This document shows, piece by piece, positions 24,779 through 34,295 of a stretch of DNA of 64,000 bases (the first letter of the stretch is position 1; every line of letters starts with the position of its first letter). The notes beneath the pieces were generated by a model. That model searched no databases. It was not told where the DNA came from and saw only the letters and a program-made list of their open reading frames with translations. The position numbers and the translations under genes are program-made. Location: the NCBI RefSeq assembly GCF_004114935.1, contig NZ_CP022221.1, forward strand, positions 6,841,001 to 6,905,000, in the 5' to 3' direction. Origin of the DNA: Bradyrhizobium zhanjiangense (GTDB taxonomy: Bacteria > Pseudomonadota > Alphaproteobacteria > Rhizobiales > Xanthobacteraceae).

Positions 24779-25647
24779 AATGCCCCCTGACGCGGGTCGG
24801 TCAGGGCCCGCAAGGTGTCGCCGACGAGGTTGAAAGCCAGCACGGTCAGGAACAGCGCCGCCGCCGGCAGGAAGGCGAGCCGCGGCGCGACGTCGAGGCT
24901 CTCGCGCCCCTCGCCGATCATGCTGCCCCAGCTCGCCATCGGCGGCGGCACGCCGAGGCCGAGAAAGGACAGCGCCCCCTCGACCACGATGGTGACGGCG
25001 ACACCGAGCAGGAAGAAGGCGAGCAGCGGCAGGATCACGTTCGGCAGAAGCTCGCGCAGCAGGATCCGCGCGTGGCTGGCGCCGAGCGCCTCGGCGGCAA
25101 TCACGAATTCGCGCCGCGACAGCGTCAGCGTCGCCGCACGCGCCACGCGCATGAAGGCGGGAATGCCGAGCACGCCAAGGATCAAGGTCAGGTTGGGGAC
25201 GGATTGGCCGAGATAGGCAGTCACGGCGAGCGCGAAGATCAGCGGCGGAAAGGCCAGCAGCACGTCCATGCTGCCGACCACCAGCGTCTCGAACCGGCCG
25301 CGGAAATAGCCGGCGAGCAGGCCGAGTGCGCCGCCGAATACAAGGCTGATCATCGGCGCGATCAGCCCGACCGTCAGCGACACTCGCGCGCCGAAAATCA
25401 GGCGGGCGAGCTCGTCGCGGCCGAGCCCGTCGGTGCCGAGCCAGTGCTCGCCGGAGAACGCCGCGCGGCGTTCCAGCATGTCCATGTCGGTCGGGTTCTG
25501 CAGCGGCAGCACCGGCGCCAGGATCGCGAGCGCGAGAATGATCGCAAGCCAGCCGCTCGCGAGCCAGAACAGCAGGCCGAGCTTGCGCCTGCCGCGAACG
25601 GGCGCGGACGCCGCCTCGTCCTGAATCGAGAGCTCAAGCGTGGCCAT
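24775..25647 (-). CDS. dppC: Oligopeptide/dipeptide ABC transporter permease, DppC type
   Basis: 290 residues with an N-terminal helix and the C-family loop HWLGTDGLGRDELARLIFGARVSL (quoted in part: LGTDGLGRDELARL), then a BPD_transp_1 domain with the EAA-like loop EALGASHARILLRELLPN. The start at 25647 (MATLELS) has GAGGA upstream and overlaps the end of dppB by 14 bases; the longer frame reads antisense-like low-complexity sequence and is rejected. Confidence 0.9.
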   Translation of the reverse strand: MATLELSIQDEAASAPVRGRRKLGLLFWLASGWLAIILALAILAPVLPLQNPTDMDMLERRAAFSGEHWLGTDGLGRDELARLIFGARVSLTVGLIAPMISLVFGGALGLLAGYFRGRFETLVVGSMDVLLAFPPLIFALAVTAYLGQSVPNLTLILGVLGIPAFMRVARAATLTLSRREFVIAAEALGASHARILLRELLPNVILPLLAFFLLGVAVTIVVEGALSFLGLGVPPPMASWGSMIGEGRESLDVAPRLAFLPAAALFLTVLAFNLVGDTLRALTDPRQGAL

Positions 25648-26584
25648 GGCGGATCCTCGGATCAAGCACGGCGTAGAGCATGTCGACGATGAAGTTGACG
25701 AGCACGAAGCCGCAGGCGACCAGCAGCACCACGCCCTGCAGGATGACGAGGTCGCGGGTGTAGATCGCGCCGACCAGCAGCCGTCCGATTCCGGGTAGTG
25801 CAAAGATCGATTCCACGATCAGCGTGCCGCCGAGCAGACGGCCGATATTGATCCCGGTCACCGTCACCAGCGTCAGCGACGAGGGCTTGAGCGCATGTAC
25901 GAACAGGATGCGTGCGGGCTTGAGGCCCTTGGCCTTGGCGAGCGCGATATAATCCTCCTGCAACGTGGCGATCATGTCGGAGCGCAGCACCCGCATGATG
26001 CCCGGCCATTCCGCCAGCGCCAATGTCAGCGCCGGCAGCACGAAGAAGCGCAGATTGGCCAGCGGCGCCTCGGTGAACGGCACATAGCCGGTCGCGGGCA
26101 GCCAGTGCAGCTCGACCGCGAACAGATAGATCAGGAGGATCGCGGTCAGGAAGGACGGCATCGACAGCATGGCGAAGGCGCTGCCGGTCATGAAGCGGTC
26201 GAAGGCGCCGCCGGCGCGCGCGGCGCAGGCGATCGCAAGCGGCACGCCGATCACGAGCCCGATGAACTCGGCCATCAGCATCAGCTGGAGCGAGACCGGG
26301 ATGCGCTCGGCCACCGCCTGGAGCACCGTCTGCCCGGTGCGGAAGGAGCGGCCGAGATCGCCCTGCAGGACATGGCCGAGCCAGCTCAGGTAACGCCACC
26401 ACAGCGGTTGGTCGAGCCCCATGTCACGGCGCAGCGCCGCGACATTCTCCGGCGTTGCCTGGTCGCCGAGGATGACCAAGGCGAGATCGCCCGGCAGCAG
26501 CGAGGCAATCAAGAAGGTCAGCAGCGAGACGGCCAGCAGGACCGGCAGAATCGCAAGGAGCCGCCGAACGACGAAGTTCAGCAT
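25634..26584 (-). CDS. dppB: Oligopeptide/dipeptide ABC transporter permease, DppB type
   Basis: 316 residues, six membrane helices; typical DppB start (MLNFVVRRLLAILPVLLAVS), GLDQPLWWRYLSWL periplasmic loop and the cytoplasmic EAA loop YIALAKAKGLKPARILFVHALK in two parts (YIALAKAKGLKPAR, ILFVHALKPS). It forms the membrane channel with DppC. Seven bases separate it from the binding-protein gene. Confidence 0.9.
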   Translation of the reverse strand: MLNFVVRRLLAILPVLLAVSLLTFLIASLLPGDLALVILGDQATPENVAALRRDMGLDQPLWWRYLSWLGHVLQGDLGRSFRTGQTVLQAVAERIPVSLQLMLMAEFIGLVIGVPLAIACAARAGGAFDRFMTGSAFAMLSMPSFLTAILLIYLFAVELHWLPATGYVPFTEAPLANLRFFVLPALTLALAEWPGIMRVLRSDMIATLQEDYIALAKAKGLKPARILFVHALKPSSLTLVTVTGINIGRLLGGTLIVESIFALPGIGRLLVGAIYTRDLVILQGVVLLVACGFVLVNFIVDMLYAVLDPRIRHGHA

Positions 26585-26591
26585 CGCGCTT

Positions 26592-28127
26592 TCATTCCAG
26601 CCAGGTGTTCGAGACGTCGATCACACCGTTGTAGATTTTCGGAAAGCCCTTCAGCTTGGCGCTCGACAGCGCGTAATAGGTGTTCTGGAAGGTCCAGAAC
26701 CAGATCGCCTGCTTGTTGATCAGGCGGCTGATCGCGCAATAATCCTCGGTCCGTTGGCCGAGGTCGGCCGTGACGCGGGCATGATCGAGCAGCCGGTCGA
26801 GCTCCGGATCAGCGTAGTTGGACAGCGCGAGCGGACTGCCGCTGCGGAAGTTCGCATACATCTGCGGATCGGGATCGGCGAGATCGACGATGCGCCACGG
26901 CGTCAACTGGAACTGGCGGGTGAAGGCGCGCGACGGGATGGTGGCCTGATCGACCTGCTCGATCTCCATGTTGCCGCCGACGCGCTTCCAGAACTGCTGG
27001 AGCACCTGGCCGATCATGCGGCCGCGGGGCGTCGCGGTCACCAGCATCTTGAACTCGACCGGCTTGCCATAATCCTTGATCAGCGCCTTGGCCTTCTCGA
27101 TGTCGAACGGCAGCGCGCCGTCGTCCTTGCACTTGACCCAGGAACCGTCGCCGTACGGATTGGTCGCGGGGCGGCTCAGGCCGTTGCTGATTGCCTGCGA
27201 CATTTTTGGACGGTCGATCGCCATCACGAGCGCCTGCCGCACGCGGACGTCGTCGAACGGCGCGACCTTGGTGTTGAAGGCGTAGACCTGCGCGCCCGAG
27301 CCCTTGTAGGTGTGCACGGTGAGCTTTGAGTCCTTCTGCGCCCTCATGATGTTGTCGGCGTCGTTCTCATCGTCCCAGATGATGTCGGCCTCGCCCGATT
27401 GCAGCGAGGCAAAGCGCGACTGTGCGTCGGGCAGCGGCTTTAAGATGATGCGGTCGAGATACGGACGGCCCTTGTCCCAGTAGTCCGGGTTCTTCTCCAG
27501 CACCATGCGGTCGCCCGCAGTCCAGGATTTCAGGATGTAGGGGCCGGTGCCGACGGGATTGCGATTATAGTCGTCGCCCTTGGTCTTCCAGGCCGTCGGC
27601 GAATGAATGGCGTTGTTGGAGCTCTGGATGGTGATCACCGCCGGCAGGTTCACGGAGGGATCGGTGAGATTGTAGACGATGGTGTATTCGTCGGGCGCCA
27701 GCACCTCCTTGACGTTGGTGATGTAGAAGGCGCAGCGGCACTTGTTGGCGGGATCCTTCTGCCGGTCAAAGTTTTCCTTGAACGCCTGCGCATTGAACGG
27801 CGTGCCGTCATGGAATTTCACGCCCTGACGCAGCTTGAAGGTCCAGCTCTTGTAGTCGTCGGAATGGGTCCAGGACACCGCGAGTTTTGGCGCCGCCTCG
27901 CCTTTCTCGTCCAGCGTCGTCAGCGTGTCGAAGATCGCAGCGGCTGCGGTGAAGGTGGAGGTGTCGTAGACGCCGACCTTGAGCGGATCGAAGCCTGCAA
28001 TCTCCAGCTCCTGACCGACGGTGATGCTGCCGCCCGACTTCTGCGCCTGCGCCGGCGCTGCCAGTGCAAATGCCGCAACAAGGAAAATCGGCACGCACTT
28101 GCGTGCCACGGCAGCCGCACTCGTCAT
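26592..28127 (-). CDS. dppA: Oligopeptide/dipeptide ABC transporter substrate-binding protein, DppA type
   Basis: 511 residues. Signal peptide (CVPIFLVAAFALAAPAQAQ) with cleavage near residue 30, then the SBP_bac_5 fold: LAVSWTHSDDYKSWTFKLRQ near 90-110 and NPVGTGPYILKSW. The start at 28127 has GGGAGGAACC directly upstream. Family members bind peptides, but also opines, sugars, nickel or other solutes; the CaiB gene upstream and two dehydrogenases downstream suggest that the ligand may be a carboxylic acid or ester instead of a peptide. Confidence 0.9.
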   Translation of the reverse strand: MTSAAAVARKCVPIFLVAAFALAAPAQAQKSGGSITVGQELEIAGFDPLKVGVYDTSTFTAAAAIFDTLTTLDEKGEAAPKLAVSWTHSDDYKSWTFKLRQGVKFHDGTPFNAQAFKENFDRQKDPANKCRCAFYITNVKEVLAPDEYTIVYNLTDPSVNLPAVITIQSSNNAIHSPTAWKTKGDDYNRNPVGTGPYILKSWTAGDRMVLEKNPDYWDKGRPYLDRIILKPLPDAQSRFASLQSGEADIIWDDENDADNIMRAQKDSKLTVHTYKGSGAQVYAFNTKVAPFDDVRVRQALVMAIDRPKMSQAISNGLSRPATNPYGDGSWVKCKDDGALPFDIEKAKALIKDYGKPVEFKMLVTATPRGRMIGQVLQQFWKRVGGNMEIEQVDQATIPSRAFTRQFQLTPWRIVDLADPDPQMYANFRSGSPLALSNYADPELDRLLDHARVTADLGQRTEDYCAISRLINKQAIWFWTFQNTYYALSSAKLKGFPKIYNGVIDVSNTWLE

Positions 28128-28261
28128 GGTTCCTCCCGGGGTCCCTCGTCCGATGTTTCGGATCGTTGAATGACTCGGGGAGCGAGATTGGCGACAAATG
28201 TCCGCCACGGCAAGAGGAACGCACGAAGGGTTCGAGCGCCGCATACCGCGGCGCGATGCGT

Positions 28262-29458
28262 TCAGCACGTCGCGGCCGTTTTGCCTGATGGAATTGGCGC
28301 TTCGTCCGCGAGGCCGATCTCATCGCGTAGCGCATCCGTGTGCTCGCCGAGCACGGCCATCGTCTTGGCCGGCGTGGTGTCGGCGCCCGACATTCGGAAC
28401 GGCAGATTGAGGACCTGGAATGAACCGCCCCCGTCCCGCACCTCGGACAGCGCCTGCCGGTGCGCGAGCTGCGGATCGGCCAGCGCTTCTGACACGGTGC
28501 GATAGGCCGAGGCCGGGACGCCGGCCGCGCCGAGCGCGGCAAGGCATGCATCGGTCGTGAGCTGCCGTGACCAGGCTTCGACGCCGTCCATCATGTCGGC
28601 CCAGTTCTCGCGGCGCGCGGCGTAGGTCGAGAAGCGCGGATCGGAGATCCAGGCGAGGCGGCCGATCACCCCCATCAAACCCTGAAACGTCTTCTCGCTC
28701 GCGATCGTGATCATGACATAGCCGTTTTCCGTCTCGGTCGGCCCGAACATCGGGCGCGGCGGCGGCTTCACGGCGAATTGCGAGCTCTGCAACTCGGTCA
28801 GCGTCAGCGACAGCATCGTTTCCAGCATGGAAACGTCGATGTGCTGGCCGAGACCCGTGACCGTGCGCTGATAGAGCGCCGAAGCGATCGCGCCGAAGCC
28901 GTACGTGCCGGTGACGACGTCGGCATGATAGATGCCGCAATAGTCGGGGCGGTTGCGGCCGGGCTGGTAAGCGAGATGCGCCATGTCGTAGCCCGAGGCC
29001 GCGTGGATCACCGGCGCATAGGCCGGCAGCTCGGCCGAGGGGCCGGTCTGGCCGTAGCCCGAGATCGAGCAGTAGATCAGCTTTTGGTTGACCTGACGCA
29101 TGCTGTCGTAGTCGAGCCGCAGCCGGTGCATCACCCCCGGGCGGAAGTTCTCGACCAGGACGTCGGCGGTCGCGGCCAGCCGGCGCACCGCCTCCTTGCC
29201 GTCCTCGGATTTGAGGTCGAGCACCACGCTTTTCTTGCCGACATTGAGCTGGCCGAACGTGGTGCTGCACCCCTTGCGCAGCGGCGGCCGGGTCCGCATC
29301 GTCTCGCCGCCGTCGGTCTCGATCTTGATCACCTCGGCGCCCATGTCGGCGAGCATGCGCGTGCAGTGGGGACCGGCAATCGTGGTCGAAAAATCCAGGA
29401 CCCGCAGGCCGGCGAAGGCCTTTGTCGTCGTCCCCTCATGCTTATCTGCTAGCTGCAT
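28262..29458 (-). CDS. CaiB/BaiF family CoA-transferase (class III)
   Basis: 398 residues. Class III features: LRVLDFSTTIAGPHCTRML and GAEVIKIET at the N-terminus, ENFRPGV, and the catalytic aspartate in YCGIYHADVVTGTYG. It moves CoA between carboxylic acids without a separate ligase. It precedes dppABCDF on the same strand with a 134-base gap, so it may activate the imported compound. A short palindrome GAACTT-atcg-AAGTTC (29486-29501) lies just upstream and may be an operator. Confidence 0.88.
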   Translation of the reverse strand: MQLADKHEGTTTKAFAGLRVLDFSTTIAGPHCTRMLADMGAEVIKIETDGGETMRTRPPLRKGCSTTFGQLNVGKKSVVLDLKSEDGKEAVRRLAATADVLVENFRPGVMHRLRLDYDSMRQVNQKLIYCSISGYGQTGPSAELPAYAPVIHAASGYDMAHLAYQPGRNRPDYCGIYHADVVTGTYGFGAIASALYQRTVTGLGQHIDVSMLETMLSLTLTELQSSQFAVKPPPRPMFGPTETENGYVMITIASEKTFQGLMGVIGRLAWISDPRFSTYAARRENWADMMDGVEAWSRQLTTDACLAALGAAGVPASAYRTVSEALADPQLAHRQALSEVRDGGGSFQVLNLPFRMSGADTTPAKTMAVLGEHTDALRDEIGLADEAPIPSGKTAATC

Positions 29459-29652
29459 GCCTGCTCACGTCCTTGGGTGTCTTAGGAACTTATCGAAGTT
29501 CTCTGTTGTTGATGCGGCGACCCTAGAGGGCGGCGGCTGAGTAGGAAAGTGTTTACCGAACCGACGCGCCGCATGGGCGGGCTTGGGAATTCCGGAACAA
29601 CTGGACCCGTTCTTGCATAGCAGCGAACGGGATCGGCAGAGGGCGGCTGTTC

Positions 29653-31068
29653 TTGAGGGTCTTGTTCGTCACGACAGAGATGGACGACTTCGTCCGCGTC
29701 GGCGGACTTGGAGCCGTTTCTGCTGCTCTCCCCCGCGCCCTTCGCTCCTTTGCCGATATCCGGATCATGCTGCCCGGCTATCGCGACATCATCGAACAAC
29801 TTACGCACATTCAAATCGTTGGCCGCTGTCCGGCATTTGCGGAGATGCCAGCCTGCTCGCTCGGGCGGGCCGCGACCAAGGACGGCCTGCCGGTCTACGT
29901 GCTGTTGTGCTCACAGCTCTATGACCGGCCCGGCAATCCCTATGGCGACGAATCCGGGCGCGACTGGCCGGACAACGACATCCGCTTCGCGCGCCTTGCC
30001 TCGGCCGCCGCTGAGCTGGCCATGGGCACGCTGGACAAGAATTGGGCAGCAGACCTGATCCATGCCAATGACTGGCAGGCCTCACTCGTGCCGGCCTATC
30101 TCGCCTGGCGCGGCGCCAAGCTGCCGTCGATCCTGACCATCCACAACCTCGCCTATCAGGGCCTCTTCCCAAAGGACTCGCTGCGGCGGATCGGCGCGCC
30201 GGAGAGCTCGTTCCATATCGACGGCGTCGAATTCTACGATCAGGTCTCCTTCCTCAAGGCCGGGCTGGTCTATGCCTCGCACCTCACCACGGTCAGCGGC
30301 ACCTATGCGCGCGAGATCACCACGGCCGAATTCGGCTGCGGTCTCGAAGGCCTGCTTCGCGTCCGCTCCGACGCCGCCGAGCTCACCGGCATCCTCAACG
30401 GGATAGACGAGAGCTGGGACCCACGCTCCTGCTCACAGCTCGCCCAGCAATTCGGCGCCGGCGACTGGATCGGCAAGAAAGCGAATGCGGACTACGTGCG
30501 CAAGCAGTTCGGGCTTGCGGTCTCACGCGGCCCCATGTTCGGCATCGTCGCCCGCCTCGTGCACCAGAAGGGCATCGACCTCGTGCTGTCGGCCGCCGAC
30601 GAGATCGTCGATGCCGGTGGCCAGATCGTGATCACCGGTTCCGGCGAACCGGCGCTCGAGCAGGCCGTGATCAACGCGCATCGCCGCCGCCCCGATGCCA
30701 TCGGGGTCGTGATCGGCTTCAACGACGCCCAGGCGCGCCGCATCTTCGCCGGCAGCGATTTCACCCTGATGCCCTCGCGCTTCGAACCGTGCGGGCTCAG
30801 CCAAATGTACGCCCAGCGCTTCGGTTCGCTGCCGATCGGACACCAGACCGGCGGTCTGGCCGAGACCATTACCGACGGCGAGACCGGCTTCTTGTTCGCA
30901 AGGCCCTCGCGCGAATCCTTCATCGGCGGCGTCCGCCGCGCGTTCGAGGCGTTCATGGCGCAGGACCAGCTCGATACCATGCGCCGCAGCGCAATGGGAC
31001 GATCGTTCTCCTGGAGCATCTCGGCCGGCTGCTACAGCGCGCTGTACCGGAAGCTGGCGTCGGTGTGA
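29653..31068 (+). CDS. glgA: Glycogen synthase-like glycosyltransferase (GT5, GlgA family)
   Basis: 471 residues with the two Rossmann domains of GlgA. The N-terminal ADP-glucose motif reads VRVGGLGAV, with Arg in place of the usual Lys of KTGGL. Other motifs are intact: HANDWQASLVPAYL, RLVHQKGIDLV, and SRFEPCGLSQMYAQRFG with the acidic E. It should extend alpha-1,4-glucans from ADP-glucose. The start is a TTG at 29653, reading (M)RVLFVTTEM, with GAGGGCGG upstream. It is not beside glgB/glgC/glgX, so it may be a second synthase used under special conditions. Confidence 0.85.
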   Translation: MRVLFVTTEMDDFVRVGGLGAVSAALPRALRSFADIRIMLPGYRDIIEQLTHIQIVGRCPAFAEMPACSLGRAATKDGLPVYVLLCSQLYDRPGNPYGDESGRDWPDNDIRFARLASAAAELAMGTLDKNWAADLIHANDWQASLVPAYLAWRGAKLPSILTIHNLAYQGLFPKDSLRRIGAPESSFHIDGVEFYDQVSFLKAGLVYASHLTTVSGTYAREITTAEFGCGLEGLLRVRSDAAELTGILNGIDESWDPRSCSQLAQQFGAGDWIGKKANADYVRKQFGLAVSRGPMFGIVARLVHQKGIDLVLSAADEIVDAGGQIVITGSGEPALEQAVINAHRRRPDAIGVVIGFNDAQARRIFAGSDFTLMPSRFEPCGLSQMYAQRFGSLPIGHQTGGLAETITDGETGFLFARPSRESFIGGVRRAFEAFMAQDQLDTMRRSAMGRSFSWSISAGCYSALYRKLASV

Positions 31069-31096
31069 GATTGGGCCGAGGCGTGGCTACGCACTC

Positions 31097-31183
31097 CGTC
31101 ATTGCGAGCGTAGCGAAGCAATCCAGAGTCTCTCCGCCGCGGTAGTCTGGATTGCTTCGTCGCAAGGGCTCCTCGCAATGACG
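31097..31183. repeat. REP-like palindrome family A, copy 2
   Basis: 87 bases, CGTCATTGCGAG to CTCGCAATGACG, with GAAGCAATCCAGA mirrored by TCTGGATTGCTTC. It lies between convergent genes (glgA and the MpaB-like gene), where it can act as a bidirectional terminator. Confidence 0.9.
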
Positions 31184-31209
31184 GAAGTTGTTGGCAGCAG
31201 CGGAGGACC

Positions 31210-32184
31210 TCACCCCTTCCCGCGCACGTCCATCTGCGGCCGCCCGATCCAGGCGCGGTTCAGGCACCGGATCATCCAGTCGGGCTGCGGCTCGCCCCGC
31301 AAGCGCGCCTGCGCCTCCTGATAGGGGCCGACATAGCGCAGCCGGTCGGGCAGTTTCGGATAGACGCGCCTGATCCAGGTCAGCGCATTGTCGGCAGCTT
31401 TGATGTCGCGCGCGTCAAGCACAAGGCCGAATCCGGCGCGCAGCCGCTCCGGCAGCATGCGCGCCGCGAGCGCGCGGTACCATCGCGGTGGCCGCAACCA
31501 GGGGCGGGCGCCTCTGAAGATCTGTTCGGCGATCTGGCGCGCGGCCGGGCTGACGGTCAGCGTATCCGACTGCGCCATCGCCGCATTGTAGGCTGCGAAG
31601 CCGGACCAGTCCGCCGGCAAATCATCCCCCGTCAGTCCGAACAGGGCGCCGTACAGCCGGGCCTCGCTCCAATAGCGCTCGCGCTCCTCCGCCGAGAGCG
31701 GCGGCAGCACCAGATCATGCACCATCAGCGCGGTCTCGACCAGCGTCGCATGGACCCAGCGGAGCGAGGGAATGTCGTTGGCGCAATAGCGCGAGCCGGC
31801 CGCGAACGGACCGACGGTCTCGGGCATCTCGCCAATGATCATGCTGTGGCGCCGGTGCAGCTGCCGGGACGACAGCAGCGCCCGGTCCAGCGAGCCGAAC
31901 ACCATGGTAAAGACGATGTCGAAAGTGCGATGGAAGCGGCCGATCGGGTCGGCAAGGGTGCTCGAATGCTCGGCGATCGCCGCCGCCACCCACGGATGCG
32001 CCAGTTGCAGCAACAGCGCACGGCCGGCGCCGAGAAAGATCACGGCCTCCCGGTCGATGCGCCAGGTCAGCGAGGACGGACCGAACACGCCGGCGACCGG
32101 TCCCGCCGCGTTCGCACGCAGCGTTTCGAGCGACGCCTCCAGATCTTTCTCACCGACCAATTGCAAGCCTCGCGACGAAGACAC
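31210..32184 (-). CDS. Oxygenase MpaB family / DUF2236 protein
   Basis: 324 residues. DUF2236 features: REAVIFLGAGRALLLQLAHPWVA and RFHRTFDIVFTMVFGSLDRAL, with conserved histidines that in the latex-clearing protein and MpaB families coordinate a haem b. No signal peptide or membrane anchor is visible. The start is a GTG at 32184 (reading VSSSRGLQ). The substrate is unknown; the family includes rubber-cleaving and prenyl-chain-cleaving oxygenases. Confidence 0.8.
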   Translation of the reverse strand: MSSSRGLQLVGEKDLEASLETLRANAAGPVAGVFGPSSLTWRIDREAVIFLGAGRALLLQLAHPWVAAAIAEHSSTLADPIGRFHRTFDIVFTMVFGSLDRALLSSRQLHRRHSMIIGEMPETVGPFAAGSRYCANDIPSLRWVHATLVETALMVHDLVLPPLSAEERERYWSEARLYGALFGLTGDDLPADWSGFAAYNAAMAQSDTLTVSPAARQIAEQIFRGARPWLRPPRWYRALAARMLPERLRAGFGLVLDARDIKAADNALTWIRRVYPKLPDRLRYVGPYQEAQARLRGEPQPDWMIRCLNRAWIGRPQMDVRGKG

Positions 32185-32251
32185 GGCGACAATACCCCGG
32201 ACCGCGCCGCTGCGAAATCGTCATCACGTAAAACAATGAAGAACAAGGCCC

Positions 32252-33400
32252 TCACTCCGCCGCAATCGGCAGCACGTCCATATGCTCGTGCAGCACCACG
32301 CCGGCGAGCGGATCGAATTCACCGATCCAGGGCTTTCGCGCAAGCACGGATCTCGTGTGGGCATAGCCTGCATCCCAGCGCTGCATGATGCCTGACGGAC
32401 TGAAATCGATATCCTTGGTGTGGCTCTCGCGGTCCAGCTGCGGGGCGAGCAGGCGCACCACATGCATGCGCGTTGGGCAGCCATGGCTCGTGAGCTCGCG
32501 CACCGCCGGATCGCTGCGCTCGCGCTCGGGCAATCGCGCGGCGAGCTGGTTGATGACGTGGCGCAGGCGATGGGCCTGCTGCTGGCGCGCGATCTGGCTG
32601 GCGATCCGGCTGGAATATTGCACGTCCTTGTGACGGTTAAGCACCTCCGCCATCGTGGTCGGCTCGGCTCCAACCGGATTCCACAGATGCACCGCGAAGA
32701 TCAGCGAGTCCTTACGCGGATTGTCGTCGAACACCGCCTCTGTCGGCGTGTTGGACAGGATGCCGCCGTCCCAATAGAGCTCGCCGTCGATGCGCACCGC
32801 AGGGAAGGCCGGCGGCAGCGCGCCCGAGGCCATGACGTGCTTCACCGAGAGATCACCGTCGCGGCTGTCGAAATAGCGCATCTGGCTGGTGCGGACATGA
32901 GCCGCACCGACCGTCAAGCGCGGCGAACAGCGGTTGACGAGGCTGAAATCGACGAGTTCGAGCAGCGTCTTCTCCAGCGGCGCAGTCGAATAGAAGCCGG
33001 CGTGGTCGGCGCCGAGCGGAAAGGAATCCCCCGCATGCGCCAGCGGATTGGGCCGGAAGAAGCCGGGAATGCCGTTGGTGACCGTCGACCAATAGGTCAG
33101 CTTCTCGTTGAAGCCGGGAAACGCGGTGCGCAAATTCCAGATCGGATTCTGCTCCATCCGTTTCCAGAACTCCCTCAGACGCGCGAGTCGCTGCCGAGGC
33201 GCGTTGCCCGCAATGAGGCTCGCATTGATGGCGCCGATCGAGGTGCCGATGATCCAGTCAGGCTCGATGCCGGCCTCGTGCAGCGCCTGATACACCCCGG
33301 CCTGATAGGACCCGAGTGCGCCGCCGCCCTGAAGCACCAGCACGACCTGGCCCGGCAGGTCCGTACCATTGTTCTGCGCGTTGTCCTGCATGCCGTTCAT
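32252..33400 (-). CDS. Patatin-like phospholipase family protein
   Basis: 382 residues. The oxyanion motif is LQGGGALGSYQAG, the nucleophile is Ser in GTSIGAINA, and the catalytic Asp is in YWDGGILSNTP, so the Ser-Asp dyad is complete. A C-terminal domain about 130 residues long (RRHKDVQYSSRIASQIARQ region) follows, as in the DUF3734-containing patatins of proteobacteria. The start at 33400 has GAGGAGCGAGAC upstream. It follows the 3-hydroxybutyrate dehydrogenase gene by 70 bases on the same strand, which suggests lipid or polyhydroxybutyrate turnover. Confidence 0.88.
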   Translation of the reverse strand: MNGMQDNAQNNGTDLPGQVVLVLQGGGALGSYQAGVYQALHEAGIEPDWIIGTSIGAINASLIAGNAPRQRLARLREFWKRMEQNPIWNLRTAFPGFNEKLTYWSTVTNGIPGFFRPNPLAHAGDSFPLGADHAGFYSTAPLEKTLLELVDFSLVNRCSPRLTVGAAHVRTSQMRYFDSRDGDLSVKHVMASGALPPAFPAVRIDGELYWDGGILSNTPTEAVFDDNPRKDSLIFAVHLWNPVGAEPTTMAEVLNRHKDVQYSSRIASQIARQQQAHRLRHVINQLAARLPERERSDPAVRELTSHGCPTRMHVVRLLAPQLDRESHTKDIDFSPSGIMQRWDAGYAHTRSVLARKPWIGEFDPLAGVVLHEHMDVLPIAAE

Positions 33401-33470
33401 GTCTCGCTCCTCATGAGCTTGCGCCGATCGAATGTTCGCAGTCCGCCGCAGCTTGTTGCGCCGCCCCATG

Positions 33471-34295
33471 TCAATGCGCGGTCCAGCCGCCATCGACCGG
33501 AAGCGCAATGCCGGTGATGGAAGCGGCCGCTTCCGTCGCCAGGAACACCGTGAGCGCGCCAAGCTCCTCGACCGTGGCGAAACGCTTGTTCGGCTGCTGC
33601 ACGAGCAGCACGTCACGGATCACCTGATCGCGGGAGACGCCGTGCGCCTTGGCCTGTCCGTCGATCTGCGCCTCGACCAGCGGTGTGTAGACGTAGCCCG
33701 GACAGACGGCATTGCAGGTGATGCCCTCCTCCGCGGTCTCGAGCGCCGTCACCTTGGTGAGACCGACGATCCCATGCTTGGCGGCGACATAGGCCGCCTT
33801 GAACGGCGAGCCGACCAGACCATGCGCAGAGGCGATGTTGATGATCCGGCCAAAACCGTTCCGGCGCATGGCCGGCAACGCGAGTCGCGTGGTGTGGAAG
33901 GCGGACGTCAGATTGATCGCGAGGATCTGGTCCCATTTCTCGACTGGAAACTGGTCGAGCGGCGCGACATGCTGGATGCCGGCGTTGTTGACGAGGATGT
34001 CGAGCCGGCCGGATTGGGCGATGGTGGCCGCGATCATCTCGGCGATCGATTTGGGCCTCGTCATGTCTGCGGGCGAGTAGCTCGCCTTGATGCCGAATTC
34101 GGCGGCGAGCTGCTCGCGCGTCCGGTCGATCTCGCTCGCGACACCGAGGCCATTGAGCACGATGTCGGCACCCGCGGCAGCCAGCGCCCATGCGACGCCG
34201 AGCCCAATGCCGCTGGTCGAGCCCGTGACCAGCGCAACCTTTCCGGCCAGCGCGCGCGCAGGTTGAGACGTCTGTGGCTTCAGCGATATGTTCAT
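33471..34295 (-). CDS. bdhA: 3-hydroxybutyrate dehydrogenase (short-chain dehydrogenase)
   Basis: 274 residues. SDR motifs: VTGSTSGIGLGVA, NNAGIQHVAPLDQFP, and the catalytic ASAHG...YVAAKHG (Ser, Tyr, Lys). IQHVAPLDQFP and the C-terminal QQPNKRF are typical of D-3-hydroxybutyrate dehydrogenases, which oxidise the monomer of polyhydroxybutyrate to acetoacetate with NAD+. The start at 34295 has GGAGGATC upstream. It pairs with the patatin gene downstream and is divergent from a LysR regulator likely to control it. Confidence 0.88.
   Translation of the reverse strand: MNISLKPQTSQPARALAGKVALVTGSTSGIGLGVAWALAAAGADIVLNGLGVASEIDRTREQLAAEFGIKASYSPADMTRPKSIAEMIAATIAQSGRLDILVNNAGIQHVAPLDQFPVEKWDQILAINLTSAFHTTRLALPAMRRNGFGRIINIASAHGLVGSPFKAAYVAAKHGIVGLTKVTALETAEEGITCNAVCPGYVYTPLVEAQIDGQAKAHGVSRDQVIRDVLLVQQPNKRFATVEELGALTVFLATEAAASITGIALPVDGGWTAH

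Noticed and set aside
29590..29652. EcfG-type promoter before the glycogen synthase-like gene (GGAACAACTGGACCCGTTC)
   Set aside because: GGAAC and CGTT are only 9 bases apart, not 16-17.
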